Assembly: GCA_016929465.1 (NCBI GenBank) | Contig: JAFGIT010000239.1 | Coordinates: forward strand, 1 to 18,751 | Origin: Candidatus Coatesiibacteriota bacterium | Lineage (GTDB): Bacteria > B130-G9 | Length of the DNA: 18,751 bases | Reading direction: 5' to 3' | In this document: piece by piece, positions 17,596 to 18,751 of the stretch | Position numbering within the stretch: the first letter of the stretch is position 1 | Layout of the letters: every line of letters starts with the position of its first letter | Position numbers and translations under genes: made by a program | Notes under the pieces: model-generated | What the model saw: the letters and a program-made list of their open reading frames with translations, nothing else | Databases searched by the model: none | What the model was told of the DNA's origin: nothing

Positions 17596-18750
17596 CTAAT
17601 CCAATTGCACCTCGGCGACCGCGACATTCGAGGTGATTATCTCCTCGTCGGTGGGTGGGGCGTTGACGTCGATGTAGGTGGTATAGAGCGAGTATCGCGC
17701 AGCACCTGCCCCGGCTGGCGGCTCGTGCGAGTGCTCGAATGAGTAGGTGAAGGTCTCCTGGGGCTGGAACTCACAGTAGATGTCGAACGTAAGTGTGCCC
17801 TGCAGCGGCTCATCCCGCCCGTCGGCGAAATACGCGATGTCCAGGTGCAACGTCGCATCGTTTCTGATGATCCGCCGGTTGTCGAACTCTATGTTCACTT
17901 CGACCTCGCCGCCGTCCTCAACCTCCGCCTCCACACGAGCCTCAAACGGCATCGGGATCAGCGCTGGATCAGGCGTCCACCGGCAGACGGCTTTATCGGT
18001 TGCGAACCAGAGGGCGCCGTCGTCGGTGACAGCCACCTCCCTCTCTCGCGGATAACCGCCGCCAGAGAAAAAGGAATACTCACCCGATTGACCAATTCCT
18101 TCGGGGATGGCAATAACCGCGTCTGGATTCTCACTTTGAAAGGACCAGATGACGGCACACAGAGGCCCTTCGCCGCCATGTGCTGTTCCCCCTGCAACCA
18201 CCCAGAGCCCACGCCAACTCAGGGCTAAGGCATCCAGGGTCTTTCCCTGCAACCACGGGATTGACTCAGCGAGTTGATTCGGTGCGTCGAGCTGAAGGAG
18301 AGTCGTCTTCTCTGAATGTGGATCGTATGTCTCGAGCCAGAAATACGAGTTGATCCCAACCAGGGACGTGAAAGCTGTGCTTCCCCACTTGTCCTCGGGC
18401 AGCACCCATGGCTCGAAATTCCGCAAGTTCAGGATATTACAATCACCTAGACTGACCATGGCCACAAAGTCGCCTGAGATCGCGCAACCTGTTATTGCAC
18501 GGTACTCCTCGCTTGATGCGCATATAGCACCGACATATGACTGGATATCATAGGCACCCGATGCGGGATATGAATAGGCCCTGGCACAAGGAGAATAGCC
18601 GTATTCCCCGAGGAAGAGAAACCAATCTCGCCGCCAGCATTCAACATGAGCAAGGAATCCCTCCGGCCCCGTGGAACCTCCATTGTGAAAGGATCCATCC
18701 GTATCCCAATACCACAATTCCGGGCCGCCTCTGGGATCTCTAACCCAGAT
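17596..18750 (-). CDS. Probable secreted beta-propeller protein, N-terminus outside the window
   Basis: 384 residues are visible and the frame stays open to the right edge, so the start and any signal peptide are missing; the TTG at 18717 is internal. I do not recognise a named family. The visible part is rich in short strands and aromatic residues. VTDDGALWFATDKAVCRW resembles the blade motif of two-component-regulator-type propellers (D-x-x-G-x-LWF-x-T), and SWRGLWVVAGG may be another blade. The last 116 residues (17599-17946) form an Ig-like or CARDB-like beta-sandwich ending in YSLYTTYIDV...ITSNVAVAEVQL, which resembles the terminal modules of the C25 protein. Scattered cysteines fit an extracellular location. 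It lies 88 nt upstream of the second subtilase gene on the same strand, with no terminator seen between them, so the two may share a transcript. No catalytic motif is seen. Confidence 0.65.
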   Translation of the reverse strand: MWVRDPRGGPELWYWDTDGSFHNGGSTGPEGFLAHVECWRRDWFLFLGEYGYSPCARAYSYPASGAYDIQSYVGAICASSEEYRAITGCAISGDFVAMVSLGDCNILNLRNFEPWVLPEDKWGSTAFTSLVGINSYFWLETYDPHSEKTTLLQLDAPNQLAESIPWLQGKTLDALALSWRGLWVVAGGTAHGGEGPLCAVIWSFQSENPDAVIAIPEGIGQSGEYSFFSGGGYPREREVAVTDDGALWFATDKAVCRWTPDPALIPMPFEARVEAEVEDGGEVEVNIEFDNRRIIRNDATLHLDIAYFADGRDEPLQGTLTFDIYCEFQPQETFTYSFEHSHEPPAGAGAARYSLYTTYIDVNAPPTDEEIITSNVAVAEVQLD

Positions 18751-18751
18751 T

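Overview
The window looks like a piece of a bacterial chromosome of moderately high GC content. Four large genes on the minus strand fill about 95% of it. All four appear to encode secreted, multi-domain proteins built mostly from beta-rich modules. One further gene, on the plus strand at the left edge, encodes a DNA adenine methyltransferase. This combination (subtilases with FG-GAP propellers, gingipain-like C25 proteases, stacked Ig-like domains, PKD-like and formylglycine-generating-enzyme-like domains) is typical of large-genome, surface-active bacteria of the deltaproteobacterial or FCB grade and of several uncultured phyla. I see no rRNA, tRNA or other marker that would fix the taxon. 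None of the proteins with a visible C-terminus ends in an obvious type IX secretion tail.

Layout from left to right. At 2-733 (+) lies the C-terminal part of a D12-class (Dam-like) adenine methyltransferase. It is cut by the window edge and is visibly lower in GC than the rest. At 928-8433 (-) lies a 2501-residue exported protein. It has a C25 (gingipain-type) cysteine protease domain with a His/Cys pair, then 17 Ig-like repeats of about 100 residues, a choice-of-anchor-D-like domain, and two copies of a terminal beta-sandwich module. At 8434-8891 is a 458-bp intergenic region with a probable terminator and two further structured inverted repeats. At 8892-13064 (-) and 13299-17507 (-) lie two tandem paralogues of 1390 and 1402 residues. 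Each has a signal peptide, propeptide, subtilisin-type S8 domain with a complete Asp/His/Ser triad, a beta-sandwich region, an FG-GAP-like propeller with Ca-binding-type loops, a further beta-sandwich module, a PKD-like domain and a C-terminal FGE-sulfatase (SUMF1-like) domain. At 17596-18750 (-) lies the C-terminal 384 residues of a fourth protein, probably a propeller, cut by the right edge.

The simplest reading (inference) is a secreted proteolysis locus. Two duplicated serine proteases and one cysteine protease carry long adhesive or spacer tails, next to a propeller protein that may bind or sense. A module of roughly 115-125 residues seems to recur in all four exported proteins and links them as a set. 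The three complete minus-strand genes each have a purine-rich Shine-Dalgarno sequence exactly 8 nt before the chosen ATG, which settles the start of the two subtilases.
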